Assembly: GCF_001641635.1 (NCBI RefSeq)
Contig: NZ_LUUB01000120.1
Location: 1-64,000, forward strand
Length of the DNA: 64,000 nt
From: Bradyrhizobium centrolobii
GTDB taxonomy: Bacteria; Pseudomonadota; Alphaproteobacteria; Rhizobiales; Xanthobacteraceae
Direction: 5' to 3'
The notes beneath the pieces are model-generated. The model was not told the origin of the DNA and searched no databases. It saw only the letters and a program-made list of their open reading frames with translations. The translations under genes and the position numbers were made by a program. Shown one piece after another: positions 1 through 8,569 of the stretch. Position 1 is the first letter of the stretch. Every line of letters starts with the position of its first letter.

Positions 1-20
1 CTAGGGTCCGGACTCAATTA
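1..20. repeat. Left terminal inverted repeat of the IS5-family element
   Basis: CTAGGGTCCGGACTCAATTA matches the reverse complement of 829-848 at all but about three positions. It lies 13 bp from the transposase stop codon and marks the 3' side of the transposase gene. Confidence 0.85.
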
Positions 21-777
21 ATCCACCAGGTGAGTGCGGCTGCCAAGTGGATGGCGGATAGGAAGTTGTCGGCTCGCTTGTCATAGCGGGTCGCGATGCG
101 TCTGAAATCCTTGAGGCGGCAGAACATGCGCTCGATAAGGTTACGGCTCTTATAGGCTTTGGCGTCATATCGGTGAGGATGTTTGCGGGTTGGGTTAGGC
201 GGGATCACCGCTTTTGTTCCGCGATCCGCCAACCAAACACGCAGGCTGTTGGCATCGTAGGCTCTGTCGGCCAGTAAGCGTCGGGCTGGAGGCACGGCTG
301 GTAACAGATCGCGCGCGGCCACGAGATCGTGGCAATTGCCAGGGGTAAGCAAGAAGGCGATCGGACGTCCGTGATCCTCGGTTAGCGCGTGGATTTTGGT
401 GGTGCGCCCGCCGCGCGAGCGGCCGACCGCCTGCTGGAAGTCCCCCCTTTTGCGCCCGCCGCCGAGCGGTGGGCTTTAATGTGGGTCGCGTCGATGGACA
501 TTGTCCCGACCCGGCCAGTTGAGCCGGTCAACGCGTAGAAAATATTGCTCCACACGCCTTGCCGGCTCCAGCGGTTGAAGCGGTTGTAAATCGTCGTGTA
601 CGGCCCGTAGTCTGGCGGACAGTCCCGCCAGCGTGCGCCCGATCGCAGCATGTGCATGATCCCGCTGATTACGCGCCGATCATCCACGCGGTGCGCCCCG
701 CGTCGCCCACGTGGCAACAGCGGTTCGATCCGCTTCCACTCCGACTCGCTCAGCCAGTACAGTTGCTTCCCCATCAA
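14..777 (-). CDS. IS5-family transposase, two frames joined by -1 frameshift
   Basis: The DDE transposase moves the surrounding IS. The first frame (382-777) encodes the N-terminal helix-turn-helix domain, with the typical stretch GARWRDCPPDYGPYTTIYNR, and the first catalytic Asp in the segment MSIDATHIKAHRSA. The second frame (14-352, open further upstream) continues with GRSRGGRTTKIHAL, the second Asp in LLADRAYDAN, and the catalytic Glu in RNLIERMFCRLKDFRR. Read through, the product is about 254 aa, a normal length for this group. The switch goes to the -1 frame at an A4G6 tract (442-451). The arrangement is normal for the family and does not indicate a broken gene. Confidence 0.9.
442..451 (-). 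other. Programmed -1 frameshift site (A4G6 tract)
   Basis: On the minus strand the tract reads AAAAGGGGGG, in the codons of AKGG. Sliding back one base continues the protein as DFQQAVGRSRGG, which matches the usual transposase sequence at the junction. Both adjoining frames are needed for a full-length transposase. Confidence 0.75.
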
Positions 778-828
778 GCCCCCTTCGCTTGGGAAGCTTG
801 AATCACAACTCAGCCCAGACGGGAATCC

Positions 829-848
829 TTATTGAGTACAGACCCTAG
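829..848. repeat. Right terminal inverted repeat of the IS5-family element
   Basis: TATTGAGTACAGACCCTAG here pairs with the left end at 1-20. The outermost CTAG abuts the truncated NmrA gene. In the NmrA frame it supplies the last few codons and a stop, so the disrupted gene ends inside this repeat. Confidence 0.85.
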
Positions 849-1509
849 TGCCGAGCGCTTCGCTCATGGCGGCGGCGATCTCGCTATGATTCATCTCGAC
901 CGGACCATGGAGCGAGTAGATTTTGCCTTCGTGGCCTTGCGGCTTGGCCAGGAGATGAGCGATCACACGTCCTTGGTCATCGCTGGCGATCGGTGCGTGG
1001 CGTCCATCGCCAAACGGGAATTCGATCTTCTTCTTGGCCCAGATTTCTTTGGAAAAATGCGGGTAGACGAGCCAATCGGCGAAGAAAGTAGGACGCAGAT
1101 GCGTCGTCGGAACGCCTGACCAATCAAAGACCCGCTCGGAAACCCAGTGGTCCTGCGCGGCATGGCTCGCCGACTCCCGGCGCGCTGAAATCTGCGACAT
1201 GTTGACGATCGCCGAGACGCCCGCTTCCTTCGCGGCCTGGGCGAAATAAGCGGCAGCGCCGATGATTCCCGGCGCGATCGGATGAAGGAAATAAGCCGAT
1301 CGGATGCCTTCCATCGCCCTGCGAATGTCATCGATGTCGGTGAAATCGCCGACCGCGATATCGACCCCGCGCCGCCTCAGGGCAGCCGCTCGCTTTTCAT
1401 CCGCACGCACATAAGCCCGCACGGGTTGACCCATCTTAAGTAGCTCGTCGACGGCGGCACCTCCGGTACGTCCGGTCGCACCGCTGACCAGAATGCTTGT
1501 TTCGCTCAT
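849..1509 (-). pseudogene. NmrA-family NAD(P)-binding oxidoreductase, 3' end removed by IS
   Basis: The product starts MSETSILVSGATGRTGG, a dinucleotide-binding Rossmann motif (GATGRTG), and continues with the YFLHPIAPG and NMSQISA segments typical of NmrA/QOR2-like quinone or NAD(P)H sensor-reductases. The start at 1509 is preceded by GGAGCGAGAGG. A longer frame to 1584 exists but has no ribosome site. About 220 residues remain and the reading runs into the IS end, whereas relatives have about 285-290, so the C-terminal substrate lobe is lost. It follows the hydrolase gene on the same strand, and two palindromes in the gap suggest its own regulated promoter. It is probably non-functional. 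Confidence 0.8.
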
Positions 1510-1529
1510 CCTCTCGCTCCTTCGCCATT

Positions 1530-1578
1530 TAAGAGCATATGCCCTTATATCAACCCAGATAGGGGCATATGCTCCTAT
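1530..1578 (-). promoter_or_regulatory. Two tandem palindromic operators upstream of the NmrA-type gene
   Basis: Two near-perfect palindromes share the core GCATATGC. One is 18 bp (TAAGAGCATATGCCCTTA, 1530-1547) and the other 20 bp (ATAGGGGCATATGCTCCTAT, 1559-1578). Each has one mismatched pair. Their centres are 30 bp apart, close to three helical turns, as expected for two dimers bound on one face of DNA. They lie 20-70 bp before the start codon at 1509. NmrA/QOR2-type genes are often controlled by HxlR or MarR repressors; none is adjacent, so the regulator is unknown. Confidence 0.65.
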
Positions 1579-1614
1579 ATGCAAGGGGCGTTCTTCTGAA
1601 AGCCGGCGAGCAAA

Positions 1615-2439
1615 CTATTCTTGGACAAACGCCAAGATATCGGCATTCAGTTCGTCGGCATTTACGGTCAACATGCCGTGCGAATGGCCGGGATATACCT
1701 TCAGGCGGCCATGCCGCAGGAGCTTGACTGATAGCAGCGCGGAATCCTGGTATGGCACGATCTGATCGTCGTCGCCGTGTAACACCAGGGTCGGGACGTC
1801 GATTTCCTTGAGATCCGACGTGAAGTCCGTCTCGGAGAAAGCCTTGATACAGTCATAGTGCGCCTTCGCTCCGCCCATCATCCCTTGGCGCCACCAATTG
1901 TCGACAACGCCGCTGATAAGCTCTGCGCCCGGACGGTTGAAGCCGTAGAATGGGCCACTCGGCAGATCGCGGTAGAATTGGGCGCGGTTAGCGGCCAGCG
2001 CAGCGCGTAAACCGTCGAACACTGCCAGCGGAAGGCCGCCTGGATTGTTATCGCTCTTCAGCATGATCGGAGGAACTGCACCAACCAGCACAGCCTTCGC
2101 GACGCGTCCGTTGCCGTGGCGGGCAACATACCGGGCCAACTCCCCGCCGCCTGTGGAGTGTCCGACATGGATCGCCCCGTGGAGATCAAGCGTCGCTGTT
2201 AGTTCAGCGACATCGGCGGCATACGTGTCCATGTCGTTGCCGCTGTCCGTCTGTGTCGAACGCCCGTGTCCACGGCGATCATGAGCAATCACGCGATAGC
2301 CCTTTGCACGAAAAAAGAGCATCTGTGCGTCCCAGTCATCCGCGGAAAGTGGCCAGCCGTGATGAAACACGATTGGTTGGCCCGATCCCCAATCCTTGAA
2401 GAAGAGTTCAATGCCGTCCCTCAAGGTCAGGTTGCCCAT
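1615..2439 (-). CDS. Alpha/beta hydrolase, non-haem chloroperoxidase/esterase type
   Basis: A cytoplasmic serine hydrolase of 274 aa, the usual length of the family. The nucleophile elbow GHSTGG places Ser95, the acid is in HGDDDQIVP (Asp224/225) and His254 is in GHSHG, completing the triad. An oxyanion segment HHGWPLSADDW precedes them. Members hydrolyse esters or lactones and can perform perhydrolysis (hence chloroperoxidase); the natural substrate is rarely known. It is transcribed away from the AraC regulator at 2800 across a 360-bp gap, which suggests control by that regulator. The truncated NmrA oxidoreductase follows downstream on the same strand. Confidence 0.85.
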   Translation of the reverse strand: MGNLTLRDGIELFFKDWGSGQPIVFHHGWPLSADDWDAQMLFFRAKGYRVIAHDRRGHGRSTQTDSGNDMDTYAADVAELTATLDLHGAIHVGHSTGGGELARYVARHGNGRVAKAVLVGAVPPIMLKSDNNPGGLPLAVFDGLRAALAANRAQFYRDLPSGPFYGFNRPGAELISGVVDNWWRQGMMGGAKAHYDCIKAFSETDFTSDLKEIDVPTLVLHGDDDQIVPYQDSALLSVKLLRHGRLKVYPGHSHGMLTVNADELNADILAFVQE

Positions 2440-2799
2440 GTCTGTCTCCGCTCCGTTGATAAAAAGGGCGCGCCGGTCTGGCCGTCTATTTCACCTAGCC
2501 TCTTGGACCAGCCCGATGACGTCTCCGGTGAATTTGTTATTGGAGACCTGCAAGCTGACGGCAGCGGCTATAGCCGCATGGCCGGGCTGTTTGAACCTTG
2601 ACGTTCCGCGACCGGTGCCTGGGTCGTATGCGAATGGTAGGCTTGCCGTGGAGTGAGGTCTGGTACGAAGCCGTCCAAGTTGGTATCTTCCAACCGCCGT
2701 CATCTGACATCTTGTAGATCTTTCGCATGTCCTCGAGCGTGGGAATGTGAGAACGGGCCGCGAGGTTCGAAAAGTAGCCAGACCGGATAAGGAGTTCGC
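2440..2799. other. Divergent intergenic region, hydrolase/AraC
   Basis: These 360 bp separate two divergent genes and should hold both promoters. On the minus strand a short open stretch ends FTGDVIGLVQEAR, but it matches nothing I recognise and has no good start. No clear palindrome was found. Confidence 0.4.
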
Positions 2800-3702
2800 G
2801 TGCTCGCCGACCGTGTTTCCTTCGCTATCGGCAACGGATTCAAAATTCCGCCGGCTCCAACCATTGCCGCTCGAATTGCGGGCACGTCGGAAATCGCTTT
2901 CTCGCACTTCAAGAGCCTGGAGCCGCAGCCTGGCCTATCCACCCCGTCCGCCCGCGAGGAAGCTTTCGTTTTCAATATCCCATTGATGCCTGCAAGATAT
3001 CCGATCGTCTCCATCGACGGTAAGCGTCAGTCGGTCGTCCAGGACCCGGGAAAGGCTTATCTATTCGATCTGACATCCAGAAACGAAGTTAGCCTGGATA
3101 CGACTTACGACAGCGTGCGTGTTCACCTGCCACAAACCGCCATCGACTACATGGCTTATGAGAAGGGTCTCCCCCGTGTCGGTGGTCTTCGCACCAAGTA
3201 TCTCGGCCAAGAGGATGTACTGCTTTATCGCTTGGCGCTCACAATACTGCCTGCCATTCTCAATCCGGCGCAAGTGACCACGGCGTTTGTAGAGTATATC
3301 GCGCTAGCCTTGCATGATCACGTTGCGTACACGTATGGCGGCATTCGGAGCAGGGCGGGCCGAACAGGCGGATTGGCACCATGGCAGATCCGCCGATCTT
3401 CCGACTTGATTGAGGCCAATTTGCCAAACGATCCCTCAATCGCGATGCTAAGCCAGGAATGCGGCATATCGGCGAGTTATTTCGCTCGCGCCTTTCGTAT
3501 TTCGTTCGGCATGACGCCTCACCAATGGATAACAAAGAGGCGGATCGAGCATGCGAAATCCCTAATGGCCAAAACCACAGAAAATCTGGCTCAGATTGCG
3601 CTCATGTGCGGCTTTGTCGATCAAAGCCATCTCGGCCGCCACTTCGTTAGACAAGAGGGTATTAGCCCGGCCCAATGGCGCCGCCAGCAACATGCCCGAT
3701 AG
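2800..3702 (+). CDS. AraC-family transcriptional regulator
   Basis: A 300-aa activator-type regulator. The N-terminal two thirds form an AraC-ligand-binding-like domain. The C-terminal 100 residues carry the double helix-turn-helix, with recognisable segments ISASYFARAFRISFGMTPHQ and LAQIALMCGFVDQSHLGRHF. The start is GTG at 2800 with AAGGAG 7 bp upstream; I see no better ATG. It faces away from the chloroperoxidase-like hydrolase, the usual geometry for a local AraC activator and its target. The effector is unknown. Confidence 0.88.
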   Translation: MLADRVSFAIGNGFKIPPAPTIAARIAGTSEIAFSHFKSLEPQPGLSTPSAREEAFVFNIPLMPARYPIVSIDGKRQSVVQDPGKAYLFDLTSRNEVSLDTTYDSVRVHLPQTAIDYMAYEKGLPRVGGLRTKYLGQEDVLLYRLALTILPAILNPAQVTTAFVEYIALALHDHVAYTYGGIRSRAGRTGGLAPWQIRRSSDLIEANLPNDPSIAMLSQECGISASYFARAFRISFGMTPHQWITKRRIEHAKSLMAKTTENLAQIALMCGFVDQSHLGRHFVRQEGISPAQWRRQQHAR

Positions 3703-3949
3703 CGCTTTGATTCCCCGCTCATGCGGATGATCGAAGAAGGCAGCACAAGTTGGTCGGGTGTAGGGAAACGCCGTAGCGCCCCCCGCACCACGGGCTACGA
3801 TTTCCTACGCGAAACTACGATCGTTTGCGATCTTGTTCTCCTGACGGAAGCGATCGGAGCCCGCTAGCGCGAGTTGCTCTCGCTGCGAGGCCGGTGAGTG
3901 TTTGTTGCTCCTGAGAGCTGACCTTCTTGTGCCAATGAGGCACTTCGCC

Positions 3950-4840
3950 TCAAACCTGGCGTGCCAATCGATCGATCAGCCATTGGGTCGCTGGACCCGG
4001 CGGCGATTGCACGCGCCAAATGGCCTGTAATGGATACAGTGCATCCCTCGAGCCCGGTATATCCAATTCGACCAGCCGTCCTGCCTCCAGATCGCTGCGG
4101 ACCATGAATTCAGGCATCAAGCCCCAGCCTACAGCGGCCAGCAACAATGCATGCTTCACGCCGAGATCCGCAAGCCGCCATGTCTTGTTGCTGAAGACAC
4201 CGAAATCCTGGCCTCTCGTGAGTGGCGAGCGATCGCTCAGAACGAGCTGGATGTGTTCCCGCAGATCACTTGGCGAATGCCGCCGTGCGCGTGCCAGCGG
4301 ATGCGAAGGCGACGCCACCGGGATCAGGCTGACATGCCCGATCAGCTGCCTCTCCATGTCATCGGGAAGCGGATGCATTGCGCAGTTGATCCCCAATCGC
4401 GCGGTACTGTCGGCTACGAGCTGGGTCACCGCACCGAGCGCCTCTACATGCAATCGCAACTGAACGGTCGGATACGCAATCTGGAATCCTTGCAGAGCAT
4501 CGACGAGGCGGGCCGTCGGGAGCATCACGTCGGTAACAAGCGACACCTCGGCTTCCTCGCCCTCGCGCAGGCTCGCGGCCTTGGCGCGCATCTTCTCCAC
4601 GCCCTGAAGAACTGCGCGTGCGTGGGCGAGCAGCGCGCGGCCTTCCTCGGTCAATTCAGGCTTCTTCGTTCCCGAGCGGTCAAACACAGCGACGCGGAGC
4701 TGCCCTTCGAGATTGTCGATCCCGTAGGCGATCGCGGAGGTGGCGCGGTTCAGGCGGCGCCCGGCCGCTGCGAAGCTGCCGCACTCCACGACCGTGGCGA
4801 GGATCTGCAGTTGATCGAGCGTCGGAGTGCCAACCTTCAT
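3950..4840 (-). CDS. LysR-family transcriptional regulator
   Basis: A 296-aa LysR protein. The winged HTH near residues 5-65 reads TLDQLQILATVVECGSFAAA and is followed by a periplasmic-binding-like effector domain (VSLVTDVMLPT onward). I start at MKVGTPTLDQ (4840); a frame 13 codons longer also exists. It is divergent from pirin (start 4935), with a perfect palindrome in the gap, so it probably autoregulates and controls the pirin-DoxX-SDR series. Relatives next to pirin/DoxX genes often respond to electrophiles or redox stress; that link is by analogy. Confidence 0.88.
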   Translation of the reverse strand: MKVGTPTLDQLQILATVVECGSFAAAGRRLNRATSAIAYGIDNLEGQLRVAVFDRSGTKKPELTEEGRALLAHARAVLQGVEKMRAKAASLREGEEAEVSLVTDVMLPTARLVDALQGFQIAYPTVQLRLHVEALGAVTQLVADSTARLGINCAMHPLPDDMERQLIGHVSLIPVASPSHPLARARRHSPSDLREHIQLVLSDRSPLTRGQDFGVFSNKTWRLADLGVKHALLLAAVGWGLMPEFMVRSDLEAGRLVELDIPGSRDALYPLQAIWRVQSPPGPATQWLIDRLARQV

Positions 4841-4851
4841 TTCCAAAATCC

Positions 4852-4866
4852 TGAATAGAGTATTCA
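4852..4866. promoter_or_regulatory. Palindrome in the lysR-pirin divergent promoter
   Basis: TGAATA-GAG-TATTCA is a perfect 6-bp-arm inverted repeat. It fits the T-N11-A LysR-box pattern (first T to last A spans 15 bases minus the ends). It lies 12 bp before the LysR start and about 70 bp before pirin, as expected of an autoregulatory site. Confidence 0.6.
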
Positions 4867-4934
4867 AAACTATCCGCATTTTCTGAAATGTGAAAGAGGG
4901 GTATCGCTGGGCCAGAAATCAAGCGAGACCGCCC

Positions 4935-5798
4935 ATGAATACCGTTACTCTTGCTCACGAGCGCAAAATCGCGGCGATCGATGCCGCCTTCCATACCCTT
5001 GAAGGAGATGGCTTCGAGGTTCGACGCGCCATCCCATCATCGGCCTTTGAAGCCATCGGCCCCTTCATCTTTCTTGACCATTTCGGTCCGATCGAGGTGC
5101 GGCCCGGCGAAGCGAAGGGGGCCTCAGCACATCCTCACGCCGGCATCGAAACGCTGACCCTGCTGCTCGAGGGGCGCTCGGTCCACAAAGACAGCCTTGG
5201 TAACGTCAGCGCGATGGAGCCCGGCGAGGTGCAATGGATGCGCGCGGGGCGCGGCGTCGTTCACGATGAAGCTCCGGACGAGGGTTTTGCTCGTTCAGGC
5301 GGACATCTGCACGGAGTCCAGTTGTGGATCAACATGCCGAAAGGCGCGAAGCATGCGGAGCCTTCCTATCGGCATGTGAAAGCGCAGGAAATTCCCTTGC
5401 TGCCGCAGAAGGGCGGGACGGTCCGCCTCGTTGCAGGGCGGGTCGGTGACATTACAGGTCCTGTCCGGACCTCCGGAGAACCCTTCGTGGTTCACGCCAG
5501 TCTGCCGTCGAGCGGCGCAATTAGTTTGGATGTCGCGAACGCGCGTGAACTCGCACTCTACGTAATGACGGGCAAGGCTGCGGTGGCAGGACAGGCGGTC
5601 GAGCCGGGGCAGCTTGCCCGGCTTACCTCCGGCGACACGCTCCATGTCGTGGTGGAGGAGACCAGTGAGCTGCTGCTGGTCGGCGGAGATCCGCTCGATG
5701 CGCCTATTGTCCGCCACGGTCCCTTCGTCATGAACACCATTGCCGAACTCGAACGCGCGGTTCGCGACTATCACGCGGGCCGGATGGGACAGATCTGA
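4935..5798 (+). CDS. Pirin family protein (bicupin)
   Basis: A 287-aa pirin. The metal ligands of the family are all present: His66 and His68 in AHPHAG, His110 and Glu112 in VVHDE. The N-terminal signature FIFLDHFGP is intact. Pirins bind Fe and some have quercetinase activity; bacterial copies are often induced by redox or electrophile stress. I start at MNTVTLAHER (4935) because the 15 extra codons upstream have no ribosome site and intrude on the promoter. It is first in a plus-strand series with DoxX, SDR, SnoaL and cupin genes and is divergent from LysR. Confidence 0.9.
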   Translation: MNTVTLAHERKIAAIDAAFHTLEGDGFEVRRAIPSSAFEAIGPFIFLDHFGPIEVRPGEAKGASAHPHAGIETLTLLLEGRSVHKDSLGNVSAMEPGEVQWMRAGRGVVHDEAPDEGFARSGGHLHGVQLWINMPKGAKHAEPSYRHVKAQEIPLLPQKGGTVRLVAGRVGDITGPVRTSGEPFVVHASLPSSGAISLDVANARELALYVMTGKAAVAGQAVEPGQLARLTSGDTLHVVVEETSELLLVGGDPLDAPIVRHGPFVMNTIAELERAVRDYHAGRMGQI

Positions 5799-5874
5799 CA
5801 TGCCCCATCGCGCACATCTTTACCGTCGGAAAAGGCCATCAATCCATCTATCGCAAAACCCAAGGAGTTCTTCC

Positions 5875-6279
5875 ATGTCTACGTCTACGTACATTCCCGC
5901 ACTCGGCCGGCTGCTGATAGCGCTCATCTTCGTCATGTCCGGTCTGTCGAAGATCGCTGCACCAGCCAACACGATCGCCTACATCCAGTCCGCCGGTGCG
6001 CCATTTGCTCCTGGCGCTTTCGCTGTCGCTGTCATCGTCGAGGTGATCGGTGGGCTGGCTTTGCTGGTTGGGTTTCAAACCCGCCTGACGGCGGCAGCCT
6101 TGGCGATTTTCACGCTTGCCGCAGCCGTCTTGTTTCACAACAACATGGCTGATCAGAACCAGATGATCCACTTCCTGAAGAACCTCGCGATCACGGGCGG
6201 TCTTCTGCAGGTTGCCGCATTTGGCGCGGGCGCGTTCAGCCTCGACAACCGGCGCAAGTCTGTCGCCGTCCCGGCGTGA
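5875..6279 (+). CDS. DoxX family membrane protein
   Basis: A 134-aa inner-membrane protein with about four hydrophobic segments: LGRLLIALIFVMSGLSKI, FAVAVIVEVIGGLALLVG, LAIFTLAAAVLFH and AITGGLLQVAAFGAGAF. The HNNMADQNQMIHFLKNLAI stretch is typical of the DoxX/quinol-oxidase-subunit-like group. The ATG at 5875 is preceded by AAGGAG; the longer frame from 5740 overlaps pirin and is rejected. DoxX proteins next to pirin and SDR genes are common in proteobacterial stress loci; the biochemical role is not settled. Confidence 0.85.
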   Translation: MSTSTYIPALGRLLIALIFVMSGLSKIAAPANTIAYIQSAGAPFAPGAFAVAVIVEVIGGLALLVGFQTRLTAAALAIFTLAAAVLFHNNMADQNQMIHFLKNLAITGGLLQVAAFGAGAFSLDNRRKSVAVPA

Positions 6280-6494
6280 ACCTGCTCGATCGGCCACGGA
6301 GCGTGGCGCTCATCCAAAAGGATGGGCGAAGCCCGCACCCCGCGGCGGTGTGCCGGTCTGGGCAAGACGACGCTCACAAAATGCGACTACCGCCAAGTGG
6401 AGAAGGATATCGCCTTCGCGTTTCGCGCCGCGGCTCGCAACGGTAGAGCGACGTGTAGCCCATACAGTCGTTGTTCTGGTGAGGAGAATTTCTC

Positions 6495-7361
6495 ATGTCT
6501 AGTGCATCTGTCCAAAGCAAAGGTTCAGCCGCAGTGACCGGAGCCGGCAGCGGCCTGGGTCGCGACATTGCGCTGGGGCTTGCCGCGATAAACTACCGTG
6601 TGTTTGGAACGGCCCTTTCGTCGGAAGAAGTCGCCGATCTCAAGCAAGCTTCTAACGGTACCGTCAGTCTGACAGTCTGCGATATGACGGACGAAGTCGC
6701 CGTCAACGACTGGGCTCGCGAGGTCGATAGCCGAACAGAAGGGCTCGATCTGCTGATCAACAACGCCGGTATCTTGACGCCAGGGCCGCTGGAGGTGTTG
6801 CCACTTGGCGCTATTCGTCGCGAGTTCGACGTCAACGTCTTCGGAGCTCTCTCGGTTATCAATGCGTTTCTGCCGGCCTTGCGGAAGACACGCGGCCGTG
6901 TCGTCCAGGTCAGCACCTGGACAGCCAGTCTGCCATTGCCTTTCAATGGACCATCCGGCGCATCGAAAGCTGCCATGGAGGCGTTTGCCGCCGTTTATCG
7001 CGCCGAGCTCAAGTCGTTCGGTATCGACGTCGTGATCGCCGCGGCCGGCAACATGAAGACTGGCGGGCCGGCCAAAACCGCGGCTGCGCTCAAGCGCATC
7101 GCCGACAGCATGACTCCCGAGCAGCAGCGGTTGTACGGGCCAACTTTCGGCACGTTTACGGAAAAGCTGAACAGCATGCAGGAGAGTGGGCTGGAATCAG
7201 TCGCGGCGGCAAGGCGCGTCATTGAGATCGCTGAGCAAGTGCCCGCGCCGAGCAAGGCTGGCGTGGGCCAAGATGCCGAAGAAATACTGCGCTTCATCCG
7301 AGAACATTCCGACGCGGAGCAGGACGCGCGTCGCCTTCAAATCGTTGGACTGCAGCATTGA
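6495..7361 (+). CDS. SDR-family protein with altered active site
   Basis: A 288-aa classical short-chain dehydrogenase fold: cofactor loop TGAGSGLG (residues 15-22) and LLINNAGIL (87-95). The YxxxK motif is changed: PSGASK has Ser154 where the catalytic Tyr should be, while Lys158 is kept. The sequence around it (PLPFNGPSGASKAAMEAF) otherwise aligns well with active SDRs. Oxidoreductase activity may therefore be lost or changed. A ribosome site GAGGAG lies upstream of the ATG. It follows DoxX after a 215-bp gap and precedes the SnoaL-like gene. Confidence 0.85.
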   Translation: MSSASVQSKGSAAVTGAGSGLGRDIALGLAAINYRVFGTALSSEEVADLKQASNGTVSLTVCDMTDEVAVNDWAREVDSRTEGLDLLINNAGILTPGPLEVLPLGAIRREFDVNVFGALSVINAFLPALRKTRGRVVQVSTWTASLPLPFNGPSGASKAAMEAFAAVYRAELKSFGIDVVIAAAGNMKTGGPAKTAAALKRIADSMTPEQQRLYGPTFGTFTEKLNSMQESGLESVAAARRVIEIAEQVPAPSKAGVGQDAEEILRFIREHSDAEQDARRLQIVGLQH

Positions 7362-7423
7362 CCCGTTCGCCGGAGCGATATTGCGGCCAGCATGACGGAA
7401 ACCTGAAAGAGAGGAGCTAAGCC

Positions 7424-7882
7424 GTGCTTGTTCTCGTCGATCCCAGAGATGCCCGCGCTATCAGGAACAAAGATAATATCCTCGGAATGTATGATCTGAT
7501 GATCAATAAAAGGAGCCCGGAGGAAGCGGCGGCAAGGTTCATGGCGTCTGCTTACATCCAGCATAATCCGCTCATTCCGGACGGCGCAGACGCCCTCGGC
7601 AAGTTCTTCGGTCAAATTATTAAGGATCGTGCGCGAGCCCGGGTCGACGTCCACAAGATCATAGCCGTTGGCGATTACGTGTGGTCACACGTGAATTTTC
7701 TCAATCTGTTCAATGATGATCCGGAAGACACGGGGATCGCGGGGGTCGATATCTTCAGGATGGACGCCGATGGAAAGGCCATCGAGCATTGGGACGTGTT
7801 GCAGGTCGTGGGCACTCCAAAGAGCGCGGCCAATTGGTATGCACCGAATGTACCCGCTGCAAACTCAAACGGGATGTTCTGA
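7424..7882 (+). CDS. SnoaL-like (NTF2-fold) protein
   Basis: A 152-aa cone-fold protein. Family hallmarks are MYDLMINKRSPEEAA, YIQHNPLIPDG and the paired strands VGDYVWSHVNF and GVDIFRMDADGKAIEHWDV. Such proteins act as small isomerases, hydrolases or binding proteins; none can be assigned here. The start is GTG at 7424 after GAGGAG; the homology begins within the first 12 residues, so this start is reasonable. It lies between an SDR and a cupin gene on the same strand. Confidence 0.82.
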   Translation: MLVLVDPRDARAIRNKDNILGMYDLMINKRSPEEAAARFMASAYIQHNPLIPDGADALGKFFGQIIKDRARARVDVHKIIAVGDYVWSHVNFLNLFNDDPEDTGIAGVDIFRMDADGKAIEHWDVLQVVGTPKSAANWYAPNVPAANSNGMF

Positions 7883-7956
7883 AACGACCAGCGTGGGCAC
7901 GAGCAACGACGCGCGCACGCTTATGGAATAAACGAATAAATGCAGAGAGGAAGCCG

Positions 7957-8421
7957 ATGCCTGGAAAGTTCATTATCGCGAACGAGACCCAGCTCAACAT
8001 CAACGACTTCGGCACGTCTAGGCGGCTCAGCGTTCCGCTCAACACGGGCGCCAGGCTACTCACCGTGAGCGAGGTCAATTTCGATTCGGGCAAAGGACAC
8101 AATTTCCACAAGCACCCCAATCAGGAAGAGGTGGTGCTCGTTGTTGCCGGAACGGTCGAGCAATGGATCGATCGCGAAAAGCGTATCCTCAGCCCTGGTG
8201 ACTCCGCCTTCATTCCGGCCGACGTCGTGCACGCCTCGTTCAATGCCGGTGACCAGCCTGCGAAGATCATCGCAATTCTCGGACCTGCGTCGGGCCTAAC
8301 GGATATGAGGTGGTCGATGCCGCCAGCGATGCGCCCTGGAAGACGGTACGGACGTAGAGAGCGGAGAAGAGAAATTACAATTCTACGATCCGCGCTCGAG
8401 GCTCTTCAGCTTTCGACATGA
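7957..8421 (+). CDS. Cupin-domain protein, C-terminus apparently frameshifted
   Basis: A single-domain cupin with motif 1 in HNFHKHPNQEEVVLVVAG and motif 2 in LSPGDSAFIPADVVHASFN. The ATG at 7957 has AGAGAGGAAG in front. After ILGPASG (about 8296) the sequence turns into an Arg-rich tail with no cupin character. The -1 frame instead reads PNGYEVVDAASDAPWKTVRT and stops at 8355-8357, which looks like the natural end of such cupins. One base is probably missing near 8293-8297. The product as read is 154 aa; the restored one would be about 133 aa. Confidence 0.75.
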   Translation: MPGKFIIANETQLNINDFGTSRRLSVPLNTGARLLTVSEVNFDSGKGHNFHKHPNQEEVVLVVAGTVEQWIDREKRILSPGDSAFIPADVVHASFNAGDQPAKIIAILGPASGLTDMRWSMPPAMRPGRRYGRRERRREITILRSALEALQLST

Positions 8422-8569
8422 AGACAGAACCCAGGGGGAGGTATGACTGCGCCGGGCTGATCTCGCGTTGGGAGGGCCTGTGGAGCGGACTTATGACCTC
8501 CGAAGCTTGCGGTTTGGACGTCGGCTTCTGTGCGACGAGTGGCCGGCTTTCGCATTCCATTGTCGGATC

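Larger units (their letters stand above)
1..848 (-). mobile_element. IS5-family insertion sequence, complete
   Basis: The element is bounded by imperfect inverted repeats of about 20 bp. The left end begins CTAGGGTCCGGACTCAAT and the reverse complement of the right end begins CTAGGGTCTGTACTCAAT. Inside are two overlapping transposase reading frames on the minus strand, the layout of IS5-family members that use -1 frameshifting (IS427-like group). The right end sits inside an NmrA-type gene, which it truncates. The left flank lies outside the window, so the target duplication cannot be checked. IS5/IS427 elements usually target a CTAG- or TNA-type site, which fits the CTAG at both ends. No disabling lesion is visible, so it may be active. 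Confidence 0.9.
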
